From positions 94,872 through 158,871 of the forward strand of contig NZ_JAEQMY010000009.1 of assembly GCF_016743775.1 (NCBI RefSeq): DNA of 64,000 nucleotides, given 5' to 3'. Below, one piece after another: positions 10,762 to 20,254 of the stretch. Position 1 is the stretch's first letter. Each line of letters begins with the position of its first letter. Source of the stretch: Microvirga aerilata. Lineage in GTDB: Bacteria > Pseudomonadota > Alphaproteobacteria > Rhizobiales > Beijerinckiaceae. A model generated the notes under the pieces. The model searched no databases. It was not told the DNA's origin and was given only the letters and a program-made list of their open reading frames with translations. The position numbers were made by a program, and so were the translations under genes.

Positions 10762-13641
10762 TTGCGGATCGTATCTTTCGCCATAACCCTTCTGTTGGCG
10801 ACATTCCTGGGGCTTGCCTGGCCGTCAAGCGGCTGGGCCGTGGAGTCCGTGCGCGTCGACCCCAAGATGAAGGCCATCGACCTCACCCCGGCCATCGAGC
10901 ACAACCGCTCGGAGGGCGACGAGATCCGCATCTCGACGGCGCCGGGACGCGACGGCATCGTTCGCCGCATCGCCGTGAAGGCGCGCGAGATGGGCACGCG
11001 GCCGGACTGGATCGTCTTCGCGCTCACCAACGATACCGACGAGCAGGTAGACCGGCTTCTGGTCGCCCCGCATTTCCGCCTCACGGGCTCAGGCGTCCTC
11101 TGGCCGGATCTCGGCGCAACCCGCATCGCGGCCATCACGGCAAGCCAGGGCATCCGGCCGGACCGTGACGACAGCGAGGATGCGGACATCTTCCTCATCA
11201 CCCTCGATCCCGGCACGACCGTGACCTTCGTGGCGGAGCTGCGCTCCGACAACCTTCCCCAGCTGCACCTGTGGGATGCGGATGCCTACAAGGACCGCGT
11301 CAACGGACTGACCCTCTACAAGGGCATCATCATCGGCATCGCCGGACTGCTGGCCCTGTTCCTCACCATCGTGTTCGTGGTGAAGGGCGCCCTGATCTTC
11401 CCGGCCGCGGCGGCGCTCGCCTGGGCGGTGCTGGCCTATGCCTGCATCGATTTCGGCTTCTTCCAACGCATCTTCCCCATCACCGAGGCAACGGAGCAGA
11501 TCTATCGGGCCGGTGCGGAGGCGGTGCTCGCCGCAACGCTGCTCGTCTTCCTTTTCGCCTATCTCAACCTCAACCGCTGGCACGTGCGCTACAGCCATGT
11601 GACGGCCTTCTGGCTCCTGTTCCTGGGAGCCCTGGTGGCGCTCGCCATCGTCGATCCGCCGGTGGCGTCGGGCGTGGCGCGCATGTCCATCGCGGCCGTT
11701 GCCGGCATCGGCTTCGTGCTGGTGATCCATCTGGCGACCCATGGCTACGACCGCGCCGTGATGCTCGTGCCCACCTGGCTTCTGCTGGTCGCCTGGGTGG
11801 CGGCTGCAGGCTTTACGGTGGTCGGGCAGCTCCCATCGGATCTCGTGCCCCCTGCCCTCGTCGGCGGCCTCGTCCTGGTGGTGATGCTCATCGGCTTCAC
11901 GGTGATGCAGCATGCCTTCGCCGGCGGCTCTTTCGCGCGGGGCTTCGTGAACGACACGGAGCGCCGGGCGCTGGCGCTCACGGGCGCAGGCGACATCGTG
12001 TTCGACTGGGACGTGGTCTCCGACAACATCTTCGTGAGCCCCGAGGTCGAGCATCAGCTCGGGCTCAAGCGCGGCTCGCTCGAGGGCCCGGCCTCCGCCT
12101 GGCTCGACCTGATCCACCCCTTCGACAAGGATCGCTACCGGCTTGCGCTGGACGCGGTCATCGAGCACCGCCGGGGCCGGCTCGCCCAAGATTTCCGTCT
12201 CCGGTCGTCATCCGGCGCGCACAACTGGTTCCGCCTCAAGGCCCGCCCGGTGATCGGCTCCGACGGCGAGGTGATCCGCATCGTCGGCACCCTGGCCGAC
12301 GTCATGGACAGCAAGACCGCCGAGGAGCGCCTGCTGCACGACGCGGTGCATGACAACCTGACCAGCCTGCCGAACCGGCAGCTGTTCTATGACAGGCTGG
12401 AAGCGGCGCTCACCTATGCGAGCCAGGACGATGCCCTGCGTCCGACCGTTCTGGTGGTCGACATCGACAAGCTCAAGGAGACGAACGCGCTTGCCGGCCA
12501 CGCGGCAGGCGACTCGGTCCTGCTCACCCTATCCCGCCGCTTGAGCCGCCTGCTGAAGCCCCAGGACACCCTGGCGCGCATCTCGGGCGACGAATTCGCG
12601 ATCATCCTGCTCTCCGAGCGGGAAACGGACCGCATCATCGGCTTTGCCGACATGGTCCGGCGCGTGGTCACCACGCCGTTCACCTACGCCGAGCGGGAGA
12701 TCTTCCTGACCGCCTCCATCGGCATCGCCCTGCACGATCCGCAGATTGCGGCCCGGCGCGAGGAGGTGCTGCGGAACGCCGAGATCGCCATGGCCCATGC
12801 CAGGCGCCATGGCGGCGACCGGATCGAGGTCTTCCGCCCCACCATGCGCTCGGACCGCAGCGACCACTTCACCATGGAAACCGACCTGCGCCACGCCCTC
12901 GACCGGGGCGAGATGAAGGTGCTGTTCAAGCCGATCGTGCGCCTGGAAGACAGGACCATCGCGGGCTTCGAGTCGATGCTGCGCTGGGACCATCCCCGGC
13001 TCGGCCGCGTCGGGCCGGAGGACTTCATGTCGATTGCCGAGGAGACGGGCCTCATCATCAAGCTGAGCGTCTTCCTCCTGGAGCAGACGGGACGGGAGCT
13101 CGCGGCCTGGCAGAACGCGCTCGAGGTCGATCCGCCGATCTTCGCCAGCGTCAACATGTCGAGCCACCACCTCCTGCGGCACGACCTCCTGCAGGACGTG
13201 AAGACGGTGATCGCCCGCTCGGGCGTCATTCCGGGCTCCCTCAAGATCGAGATGACCGAAAGCCTCGTGATGGAGAACCCGGAATATTCGGCCCAGATGC
13301 TCGCGCGCCTGCGGGATCTGGGAGCCGGCTTGTCGCTGGACGATTTCGGAACGGGCTATTCCGCCCTCTCCTACCTGCAGCGGTTCCCCTTCGACACGAT
13401 CAAGGTGGACGAGTCCTTCGTCCGCCTGATGGCAGCCGGAAAGCCGGTCATCCTGCGCTCCATCGTCAAGATGGCCCATGAGCTCGGCATGCAGATCGTC
13501 GCCGAAGGCGCTGAAAGCGAATCCGAGGCCATCGAGCTCTATCAGCTCGGATGCGAGTATGCGCAGGGGCCTGTTTTCGGTGAGCCGATGTCGACGCTTC
13601 AGGCCCGCCAACTCGTGGGCGCGGCCCCCGCGGCGGCGTGA
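10762..13641 (+). CDS. membrane GGDEF-EAL protein with 7TM sensor and PAS domain
   Basis: A 959-residue cyclic-di-GMP protein. It has a signal peptide, a periplasmic domain to about residue 180, seven helices (about 190-390, like 7TMR-DISM receptors), a PAS domain (VFDWDVVSDNIFVSPEVEHQ), GGDEF and EAL domains. The cyclase half is eroded: RISGDEF replaces GGDEF, NALAGH replaces NDxxGH, and there is no RxxD inhibitory site. The EAL signature reads ESMLRW, but the catalytic residues elsewhere are kept (NMSSHHLL, IEMTES, LDDFGTGYS, IKVDESF, AEGAES). It is probably mainly a phosphodiesterase. The start is a TTG, chosen because it gives a proper signal peptide. Confidence 0.85.
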   Translation: MRIVSFAITLLLATFLGLAWPSSGWAVESVRVDPKMKAIDLTPAIEHNRSEGDEIRISTAPGRDGIVRRIAVKAREMGTRPDWIVFALTNDTDEQVDRLLVAPHFRLTGSGVLWPDLGATRIAAITASQGIRPDRDDSEDADIFLITLDPGTTVTFVAELRSDNLPQLHLWDADAYKDRVNGLTLYKGIIIGIAGLLALFLTIVFVVKGALIFPAAAALAWAVLAYACIDFGFFQRIFPITEATEQIYRAGAEAVLAATLLVFLFAYLNLNRWHVRYSHVTAFWLLFLGALVALAIVDPPVASGVARMSIAAVAGIGFVLVIHLATHGYDRAVMLVPTWLLLVAWVAAAGFTVVGQLPSDLVPPALVGGLVLVVMLIGFTVMQHAFAGGSFARGFVNDTERRALALTGAGDIVFDWDVVSDNIFVSPEVEHQLGLKRGSLEGPASAWLDLIHPFDKDRYRLALDAVIEHRRGRLAQDFRLRSSSGAHNWFRLKARPVIGSDGEVIRIVGTLADVMDSKTAEERLLHDAVHDNLTSLPNRQLFYDRLEAALTYASQDDALRPTVLVVDIDKLKETNALAGHAAGDSVLLTLSRRLSRLLKPQDTLARISGDEFAIILLSERETDRIIGFADMVRRVVTTPFTYAEREIFLTASIGIALHDPQIAARREEVLRNAEIAMAHARRHGGDRIEVFRPTMRSDRSDHFTMETDLRHALDRGEMKVLFKPIVRLEDRTIAGFESMLRWDHPRLGRVGPEDFMSIAEETGLIIKLSVFLLEQTGRELAAWQNALEVDPPIFASVNMSSHHLLRHDLLQDVKTVIARSGVIPGSLKIEMTESLVMENPEYSAQMLARLRDLGAGLSLDDFGTGYSALSYLQRFPFDTIKVDESFVRLMAAGKPVILRSIVKMAHELGMQIVAEGAESESEAIELYQLGCEYAQGPVFGEPMSTLQARQLVGAAPAAA

Positions 13642-13653
13642 GACTTCAATGAG

Positions 13654-14265
13654 TCAGGCGTGGCCGGCTTCCATGGACAGCATGGCGGGCTCGATCCCGA
13701 TCCGGCGCAGGGCCATCTCGTAGCGCACATCGGCGGCCGTGTTGAAGATCAGCTCCGCATCGGCCGGGCAGTTGAGCCAGCCGTTGGCCTGAAGCTCGAG
13801 TTCCAGCTGCCCCGCTCCCCAACCGGCATAGCCCAGGGCGAGCACGGCGTTCTTAGGCCCGATGCCGGCCGCGATGGCGCGCAGGATGTCGATGGTGGCC
13901 GTCAGGCAGACGCTGTCGTCGATAGGAAGGGTCGACTGGGGGATGTGGAAGTCCGGCGAGTGGAGCACGAAGCCCCGGCTCGTCTCCACGGGGCCGCCCA
14001 TCAGAACCTGCATCTGTCCCACCCGCTGCGGCAGGCGGATCCGCTCCGGCTCGGGAACGATCTCGAGCTGCACCAGAAGATCGGGCATGTTCACGTTTGC
14101 GGCAGGCCGGTTGAGAATGATCCCCATCGCCCCTTCCGCCGAATGGGCGCAGACATAGATAACCGATCGCGCGAAGGTTTCCTCCATCATCCCTGGCATG
14201 GCGACGAGGACCTGCCCGTCCAGGTAAGGAGATTCGTTACCATAAGGGAAAGACTGGAAGCTCAT
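13654..14265 (-). CDS. YqgE/AlgH family protein (UPF0301)
   Basis: A 203-residue protein of a widespread family without settled function. Diagnostic stretches are [43 protein letters not shown] and [16 protein letters not shown] start at ATG 14265, which gives the usual family length; the open frame extends to 14340 but that leader is atypical. It is convergent with the GGDEF-EAL gene, twelve bases apart, and divergent from the DsbD-like gene. Confidence 0.88.
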   Translation of the reverse strand: MSFQSFPYGNESPYLDGQVLVAMPGMMEETFARSVIYVCAHSAEGAMGIILNRPAANVNMPDLLVQLEIVPEPERIRLPQRVGQMQVLMGGPVETSRGFVLHSPDFHIPQSTLPIDDSVCLTATIDILRAIAAGIGPKNAVLALGYAGWGAGQLELELQANGWLNCPADAELIFNTAADVRYEMALRRIGIEPAMLSMEAGHA

Positions 14266-14371
14266 ATCCTGAAATCTGCCTTTCCGGGCGGCTCTCCCGA
14301 TCACAGGATCGTGGATGGCAGACCCGAAGATAAACTGCATAAGGGAAGCGCGTCAGGGAGGCGTCAGTTCC

Positions 14372-15199
14372 ATGGCAATCATGCTCCGCACCGTTTCGGC
14401 GGCGATTTTTTTGATCCTGTCCCTCGTCGCAGCGGCCGCGCAATCGTCCAAGCCCGCGGCATCGGAGCAGGGTTTCCACTCGCGCGCACGCCTGATCTCG
14501 GGTGGCAGGCAGGGCTCGCAATGGCTCGCGGGCATCGAGATCACCCTCGACCAGGGCTTCAAGACCTACTGGCGCAATCCCGGTGATTCCGGCCTTCCGC
14601 CACGCTTCGACTGGTCGGGTTCGGAGAATGCCGCCGGTATCGAGGTTCGCTGGCCTGCCCCCTCCCGGCACGAGGATGCAGCCGGCGTGGCCTATGTCTA
14701 CGGCAAGAAGGTGGTTCTTCCGGTTGTCGTAACCGCTAAGGAAGCCGACAAGCCGGTCAGGCTCGTTCTTGCGGCCGAGTACGGGGTCTGCAAGGACATC
14801 TGCATCCCGGCCCATGCGAATCTCAGCCTGGACCTCACCGGCGAGGGTTCGGAGCGCAGCGCCATCGAGGGCGCCCTGGCCAAGGTGCCGGTCGCCCGGG
14901 CCCTGGGCGTGCAGGCCGATCTGTCGGTGCTCTCCGTCGACCCTCTAGCGCAGGATAAGCCTGCCCTCTCAGTCACGGTTCGAGCGCCCGCAGACGCAAA
15001 GCCCGCCCTTTTCGCCGAAGGGCCGGAGAACTGGTACTTCTCGGTCTCCGTCCCGGACGATGCAGGCCGCTTTACCGTCACGGTCGAGGAGAAGCCCAAG
15101 GAGACTTCCGGCCCCGTTTCCCTGCGCCTGACCCTGGCGGCGGGAGGAAAGGCGGTTGAGACGGAAGTCAGCCTCGACGGCAACGGGCAGCCACGCTAG
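14372..15199 (+). CDS. secreted DsbD N-terminal-domain-like protein
   Basis: About 275 residues: a signal peptide (LRTVSAAIFLILSLVAAAAQ), then a DsbD alpha-like / ScsB-type immunoglobulin domain. The pair of cysteines in YGVCKDICIPA is the family's active pair. Unlike full DsbD there is no membrane domain and no C-terminal thioredoxin domain, so it would act as a stand-alone periplasmic thiol carrier or a partner of a separate transporter. AGGGAGG at 14355 supports ATG 14372. Next gene is a peroxiredoxin 36 bp on, which suits a redox unit. Confidence 0.75.
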   Translation: MAIMLRTVSAAIFLILSLVAAAAQSSKPAASEQGFHSRARLISGGRQGSQWLAGIEITLDQGFKTYWRNPGDSGLPPRFDWSGSENAAGIEVRWPAPSRHEDAAGVAYVYGKKVVLPVVVTAKEADKPVRLVLAAEYGVCKDICIPAHANLSLDLTGEGSERSAIEGALAKVPVARALGVQADLSVLSVDPLAQDKPALSVTVRAPADAKPALFAEGPENWYFSVSVPDDAGRFTVTVEEKPKETSGPVSLRLTLAAGGKAVETEVSLDGNGQPR

Positions 15200-15235
15200 G
15201 TGGTTAGCACTACTGGCATCTTTGGAGAACCGCCC

Positions 15236-15718
15236 ATGCCCATCCAGGTTGGAGAACGCCTACCCCAGGTTACCTTCCGCATCATGACGCCCGATGGACC
15301 GGTGGCCAAGACGACGGACGATCTGTTCAAGGGCCGCAAGGTGGTTCTCGTGGCCGTTCCCGGCGCCTTCACGCCCACCTGCCATCGCAACCACCTGCCG
15401 GGCTACGTGCAGAAGAAGGACGAGATCAGGGCCAAGGGCGTGGACTCGATCCTGGTGACCGCCGTCAACGACGTTTTCGTTCTGGAAGCCTGGGGCAAGT
15501 CCTCGGGCGCCGAGGACATCGAGTTCCTGTCCGACGGCAACGCCGATTTCGCCAAGGCCATCGGCCTGTCCATGGACGGCTCGGGCTTCGGCCTCGGCAC
15601 ACGCTCGCAGCGCTATTCCATGGTGGTCGACGACGGCGTGGTGAAGGCGCTCAACGTGGAGGATGCTCCCTCCCGGGCCCAGCATTCGGGCGCCGAGAAC
15701 ATCCTGAAGGACCTCTGA
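15236..15718 (+). CDS. Prx5-type peroxiredoxin
   Basis: A 160-residue thiol peroxidase that reduces hydrogen peroxide and alkyl hydroperoxides. The peroxidatic site is PGAFTPTCH. No second cysteine is placed for an intramolecular disulfide, so it should work as a 1-Cys or glutaredoxin/glutathione-coupled enzyme. GLGTRSQRYSMVV is the usual C-terminal signature with the active-site Arg. GGAGAA precedes ATG 15236. Follows the DsbD-like gene. Confidence 0.92.
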   Translation: MPIQVGERLPQVTFRIMTPDGPVAKTTDDLFKGRKVVLVAVPGAFTPTCHRNHLPGYVQKKDEIRAKGVDSILVTAVNDVFVLEAWGKSSGAEDIEFLSDGNADFAKAIGLSMDGSGFGLGTRSQRYSMVVDDGVVKALNVEDAPSRAQHSGAENILKDL

Positions 15719-15743
15719 TCCCTCGTTTTGGCAGAGGGTGAGG

Positions 15744-16205
15744 CTAAGCCCTCGCCCTCTGCTTCTTGAACGGCTTCATCGCCGCAACGGCAAGCTCATC
15801 GACCCTGATGTTGACCGGGTCGTCCGCATGCCCCTTGACCCAGTGCCAAGCCACGTCGTGGCGGCCGGCCGCCTCGTCGAGCTCGCGCCAGAGGTCCTCG
15901 TTCTTCACCGGCTTGTTGTCCGCCGTGCGCCAGCCGCGCCGTTTCCAGTTGTGCATCCACTGGGTGATGCCCTGGCGCACGTACTGGGAATCCGTGAACA
16001 GGTCGACGGCGCAGGCGCGCTTGAGGGCGTTCAGGCCCTCGATGGCGGCCCGGATCTCCATGCGGTTGTTGGTGGTGTGAGCCTCCCCGCCGGAGATCTC
16101 CTTCTCGGTTCCGTTGAAGAACAGGATCGCGCCCCAACCGCCCGGCCCGGGATTTCCCGAGCAGGCGCCGTCGGTGTAGATCGTCACGCGCTTAGGGTCG
16201 GTCAT
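15744..16205 (-). CDS. rnhA: ribonuclease HI
   Basis: Cleaves RNA in RNA-DNA hybrids. 153 residues with the four acidic metal ligands in place: [23 protein letters not shown] and the Asp of RVDELA. The loop before the last ligand reads GHADDPVNI instead of the common GHAGHPEN. It is the last gene of the ispH-thrB-rnhA operon; its ATG overlaps the thrB stop by four bases. This order is typical of rhizobia. Confidence 0.96.
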   Translation of the reverse strand: MTDPKRVTIYTDGACSGNPGPGGWGAILFFNGTEKEISGGEAHTTNNRMEIRAAIEGLNALKRACAVDLFTDSQYVRQGITQWMHNWKRRGWRTADNKPVKNEDLWRELDEAAGRHDVAWHWVKGHADDPVNIRVDELAVAAMKPFKKQRARA

Positions 16206-17167
16206 GCTTCAAGTCCGTATTCGCGCGCATGCTTCACATGGCGGTGGAAGTTGAGCTTGCGGTCGTATTCCAGAGGATCCTTGGGCTTCACCAGGGCGCC
16301 CGGCGGCACGTTGAGCCAGTCCACTAGGCGGGTCAGCATGAAGCGCATGGCCGAACCCCGGCAGAGCACCGGCAGCGCCTCGACCTCCTGCGGCTCGAGA
16401 CGCCGGACGGCCTGATAGCCCGCCAGCATCGCCTGGCCTTTGGTCAGGTTGAACGAGCCGTCCGTCTCGAAGCACCAGGCATTGAGACAGATCGCCACGT
16501 CATACGCGAAAGCATCCGTGCAGGCGAAATAGAAGTCGATCAGGCCGGAGACCTCCGGCCCGATGAAGAACACGTTGTCGGTAAAAAGATCCGCATGGAT
16601 GATGCCGGCAGGCAGCCCGCGCGGCCAGACCTCTGCAAGAAAAGCAAGCTCCCGCCTGGTCCGCTCGGCAAGCCCTGAGGACACCGTATCGGCCTGCGCC
16701 TCGGCCTGGGCAAAGAGCGGTGCCCAAGCCTCCAAGGTGAGCGCATTCGGCCGGTGCATGGCGAAGTCCTGCCCCGCCAGATGCAGCTTCGCCAGCGCGG
16801 CGCCAAGCGCCCCACAGTGCTGGGCCGTCGGACGGCGGATCGCGATGCCGTCGAGAAACGTGATGATCACGGCAGGTCGCCCTGACACCCGGCCGAGAGG
16901 CTCTCCCCGGCGGTTGCTCACCGGCAGGGGGCAGTTCAGGCCTTTGAGGGCGAGGTGCTGCATGAGGCCGAGGAAGAACGGCAGGTCCGCCTCCCGCACC
17001 CGCTTTTCGTAGAGGGTCAGGATGTAGGAGCCCTGTGTGGTGTGGAGGAAGTAGTTGGTGTTCTCCACGCCCTCCGCGATGCCCTTGTAGGAGAGCACCG
17101 TGCCGATATCGTAGGTTTCGAGGAAAGCCGACAGCTCCTCGTCGCTGACTTCCGTATAGACTGCCAC
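16202..17167 (-). CDS. thrB: homoserine kinase (APH-type)
   Basis: Phosphorylates homoserine, feeding the threonine synthase encoded at 7.9 kb. 321 residues of the aminoglycoside phosphotransferase fold used by alphaproteobacteria and pseudomonads rather than the GHMP fold. The catalytic loop is [13 protein letters not shown] and the metal motif [19 protein letters not shown] at the nucleotide-binding end is also typical. Three bases downstream of ispH and overlapping rnhA, so cotranscribed. Confidence 0.94.
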   Translation of the reverse strand: MAVYTEVSDEELSAFLETYDIGTVLSYKGIAEGVENTNYFLHTTQGSYILTLYEKRVREADLPFFLGLMQHLALKGLNCPLPVSNRRGEPLGRVSGRPAVIITFLDGIAIRRPTAQHCGALGAALAKLHLAGQDFAMHRPNALTLEAWAPLFAQAEAQADTVSSGLAERTRRELAFLAEVWPRGLPAGIIHADLFTDNVFFIGPEVSGLIDFYFACTDAFAYDVAICLNAWCFETDGSFNLTKGQAMLAGYQAVRRLEPQEVEALPVLCRGSAMRFMLTRLVDWLNVPPGALVKPKDPLEYDRKLNFHRHVKHAREYGLEA

Positions 17168-17170
17168 CGC

Positions 17171-18130
17171 TTACTCCGCCGCCTGCTCACGAAGCTCGCG
17201 AGGCAAAGGAAAGAACACGCTCTCATCCGCCGTCGACACGCTCTCCACCGACACCTCGTAGCGGGCGGCGAAAGCGTCGATGATCTCCTCGACCAGCACC
17301 TCGGGCGCGGAGGCGCCGGCCGTGATGCCGAGGCTCCGGATGTTCCCGAACAGGTTCCAGTCGATGTCCTCGGCTCGCAGGATCAGGCGGACCAAGCGGC
17401 ACCCTTCCCGCTCGGCCACCTCCCGCAGGCGCTGCGAATTGGAGGAGTTCGGCGAGCCTACCACGATCATGGCCTCGACGGCCGGCGCCACGCGCTTGAC
17501 CGCGCCCTGGCGGTTCGTGGTGGCATAGCAGATGTCTTCCTTGTGCGGCCCGACGATGGAGGGAAAGCGCTCCTTGAGGGCATTCACCATGTCCTGAGTG
17601 TCGTCGACCGACAGGGTCGTCTGGGTGACGAAGGCCAAGTTGTCCGGGTTCTCCGGCTGGAGCCGGGCGATGTCGTCCACGGTCTCGACCAGGGTCGCGG
17701 CCCCTTCGGGCAGCTGGCCCATGGTGCCGATCACCTCCGGGTGGCCCGCATGGCCGATCAGGAGGATGTGCCGGCCCCGCTTGTGATGCACCTGCGCCTC
17801 GCGGTGGACCTTGGTCACCAGGGGGCAGGTGGCATCGATGGCGAAAAGGTTGCGGGCCTGGGCCGCCTCGGGAACTGTCTTGGCCACACCGTGGGCCGAA
17901 AAGATCACGGGGGCACCGGTATCCGGCACCTCGTCGAGCTCCCGCACGAAGACGGCGCCCTTCCGCTTCAGGTTTTCCACGACATATTTGTTGTGAACGA
18001 TCTCGTGGCGCACATAGACCGGCGCGCCATGGATCGCCAGCGCCCTCTCGACCGCATCGATGGCGCGAACGACCCCGGCGCAGAAACCGCGGGGGGCACA
18101 CAGCAGAATGTCGAGAGAGGGCTTCGTCAT
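17171..18130 (-). CDS. ispH: 4-hydroxy-3-methylbut-2-enyl diphosphate reductase
   Basis: Last enzyme of the MEP isoprenoid pathway, making IPP and DMAPP with a 4Fe-4S cluster. 319 residues. Cluster cysteines are visible in [20 protein letters not shown] and [10 protein letters not shown]; the substrate loop is SSNSQRL and the acid/base Glu is within FVTQTT-flanked regions as usual. First gene of the operon with thrB and rnhA. Confidence 0.95.
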   Translation of the reverse strand: MTKPSLDILLCAPRGFCAGVVRAIDAVERALAIHGAPVYVRHEIVHNKYVVENLKRKGAVFVRELDEVPDTGAPVIFSAHGVAKTVPEAAQARNLFAIDATCPLVTKVHREAQVHHKRGRHILLIGHAGHPEVIGTMGQLPEGAATLVETVDDIARLQPENPDNLAFVTQTTLSVDDTQDMVNALKERFPSIVGPHKEDICYATTNRQGAVKRVAPAVEAMIVVGSPNSSNSQRLREVAEREGCRLVRLILRAEDIDWNLFGNIRSLGITAGASAPEVLVEEIIDAFAARYEVSVESVSTADESVFFPLPRELREQAAE

Positions 18131-18403
18131 GATGAGGCGATGTGGCGAGACGAGACCCCTCCTGTCAAGCGGGAGCGACGCTTATTCGCGGCGGGATGAC
18201 AGTGGGGCGTCCCCTTCGATATCCTGACTGACCTTGTGCCGACCATCCATGTCTTGAACCACCGCAAAGACGTGGAGGCGAAGACGAGAGTCTCAGAACC
18301 TGTGCCATGAGGCACAAGGCGCGACAGCCCGCGTCAAGAAACGCTCGCGCTTGTCCTTAAGAATCCCTAGAAAGGCAAAGCAGCTTTCACCCCCTGATCA
18401 CCC

Positions 18404-20254
18404 ATGGCATCCACAGCGTCCCACGTCAGCTTTCTTCCACCCATCCTGACCTTCTGCGGGGCGGCGGTCGTGGCCGTGCCCGTGTTCCGGCTCCTGGGCC
18501 TGAGCGCCGTTCTGGGCTACCTCGCCGCAGGCGTCGCCATCGGGCCCTCCGGCCTGAGCCTGGTGGAAGATCCGCAGACCATCGCGACCGTCGCGGAACT
18601 CGGCGTGGTGCTCCTGCTCTTCATCATCGGGCTCGAGCTCAAGCTGTCTCATCTGTGGTCCATGAAGCGGGACATCTTCGGCCTGGGGTTCGCCCAGCTG
18701 ACCCTGACCGCGGTCTGCCTCGGTGGCGCGGCACTCGCCATCGGCTTCTCGCCCAAGGCATCCTTCGTCACCGGGGTGGCGGTCGCGCTCTCCGCCACGG
18801 CCATTGCCCTCCAGATGCTGGGGGAACGCAACGATCTGCCCACCCCTTACGGCCAGCGCTCCTTCGCGATCCTGCTGTTCCAGGACCTGTCCGTCGTGCC
18901 GCTGCTGGCCATCCTGCCTCTTCTGGCCTCCGGCGCCGCGGCGGAGCAAACCTCCCTGATGGATCGTCTGCTGACGGTTGGCGAAACACTTGCTGCCATC
19001 GCGGCTGTCATTTTGGTCGGCCGCTATGGGCTGAACCCTTTCTTCCGAGTGCTCGCCCGCAGCGGCGCCCGCGAGGTGATGACGGCCTCCGCCCTGCTAG
19101 TGGTGCTCGGCGCCGCCCTGCTGATGCAGGAGGTGGGTCTCTCCATGGCCATGGGGGCGTTCCTGGCAGGCCTGCTGCTCGCCGAATCGAACTTCCGGCA
19201 CCAGCTGGAGGCCGATATCGAGCCCTTCCGCGGCATGCTGCTCGGCCTGTTCTTCATGAGCGTGGGCATGTCGATCGACCTCGCCCTGGTGCGGGAGCAA
19301 TGGCTCCTGCTGGCGCTGGCCGCACCCGTGGTGCTTCTGGGCAAAACCCTCCTCATCACCGTCCTGTCCCGGCTGTTCGGCGCGCGCTGGCGCGACGGCC
19401 TGCGCTCCGGCACGATCTTGTGCACCGCCGGCGAGTTCGCCTTCGTCCTGCTTCCCGTCGCAACGGGCCTCGGGCTCATGACGGCTGCCGAGGCGCAGCC
19501 CGTCACGGCGCTTGCAGCCATCACCATGCTGCTGGGCCCGATCCTGTCCACGGTGGTCGAGAAGGTCCTCAGCCGCCACCGCGAAGCCGAGGAAGAGCCC
19601 GATCCGGGGGCCGTTCCCGGTCATGAGGGAGAGCTTGAAAGCCGCGTCCTGGTGATCGGCTTCGGCCGCTTCGGGCAGATCGTCAACCAGGTTCTTCTGG
19701 CGCAGGGCATCGACGCCACCGTGATCGACAACGACGTGGCGCGCATCCGCGATGCGGGGCGCTTCGGCCTGAAGGTCTATTACGGCGACGGCACGCGCCT
19801 CGACGTGCTGCGCGCAGCCGGCGCCGAGAAGGCCGAGATGATCTGCATCTGCATCGACGATCAGGACGCGATGATGAAGATCATCGAGATCATCCATGAG
19901 AACTTCAAGAACGCCCGCAGCTTCGTGCGCGCCTTCGACCGCATTCATGCGGTCGAGCTCATGCACCATGATGTGGACTACCAGATCCGTGAGGTGTTCG
20001 AATCCGCCATCGTCTTCGGGCGGGCGGCGCTCGAGGAGCTCGGAACCGATCCGGACACCGCGGCCGCCACGGCAAACGATGTGCGCAAGCGCGACATCGC
20101 CCGTCTCGTCCTGCAGAAGGAGGTTGGAACCATGGGCGGCGCGGAACTTGTGGTCGGCGCGAAGATTACTCCCGAGCCTCTCAAAGCCCCGACGGGCAAG
20201 GCCAAAGCTCTCAGTCCCGAAACCCGCGATATTCTTGGCGAAGAGGTTCTTTAA
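18404..20254 (+). CDS. CPA2 cation:proton antiporter with RCK domain (KefB/KefC-like)
   Basis: A 616-residue monovalent cation antiporter of the Kef group. The first ~390 residues form about twelve helices with family signatures GYLAAGVAIGPSG, LGVVLLLFIIGLEL and LLFQDLSVVPLLA. A cytoplasmic RCK_N domain follows (VLVIGFGRFGQIVNQVLL), with YYGDGTRLDVLRAAGA further on. Potassium export under electrophile stress is the known role of KefB/C; specificity here is not proven. The MATE gene starts one base inside its stop. It is divergent from ispH across 270 bp. Confidence 0.88.
   Translation: MASTASHVSFLPPILTFCGAAVVAVPVFRLLGLSAVLGYLAAGVAIGPSGLSLVEDPQTIATVAELGVVLLLFIIGLELKLSHLWSMKRDIFGLGFAQLTLTAVCLGGAALAIGFSPKASFVTGVAVALSATAIALQMLGERNDLPTPYGQRSFAILLFQDLSVVPLLAILPLLASGAAAEQTSLMDRLLTVGETLAAIAAVILVGRYGLNPFFRVLARSGAREVMTASALLVVLGAALLMQEVGLSMAMGAFLAGLLLAESNFRHQLEADIEPFRGMLLGLFFMSVGMSIDLALVREQWLLLALAAPVVLLGKTLLITVLSRLFGARWRDGLRSGTILCTAGEFAFVLLPVATGLGLMTAAEAQPVTALAAITMLLGPILSTVVEKVLSRHREAEEEPDPGAVPGHEGELESRVLVIGFGRFGQIVNQVLLAQGIDATVIDNDVARIRDAGRFGLKVYYGDGTRLDVLRAAGAEKAEMICICIDDQDAMMKIIEIIHENFKNARSFVRAFDRIHAVELMHHDVDYQIREVFESAIVFGRAALEELGTDPDTAAATANDVRKRDIARLVLQKEVGTMGGAELVVGAKITPEPLKAPTGKAKALSPETRDILGEEVL

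Noticed and set aside
18301..18316. TGTGCC-ATGA-GGCACA hairpin between ispH and the antiporter gene.
   Set aside because: Short stem in a divergent promoter region, no known motif and no support for a specific role.
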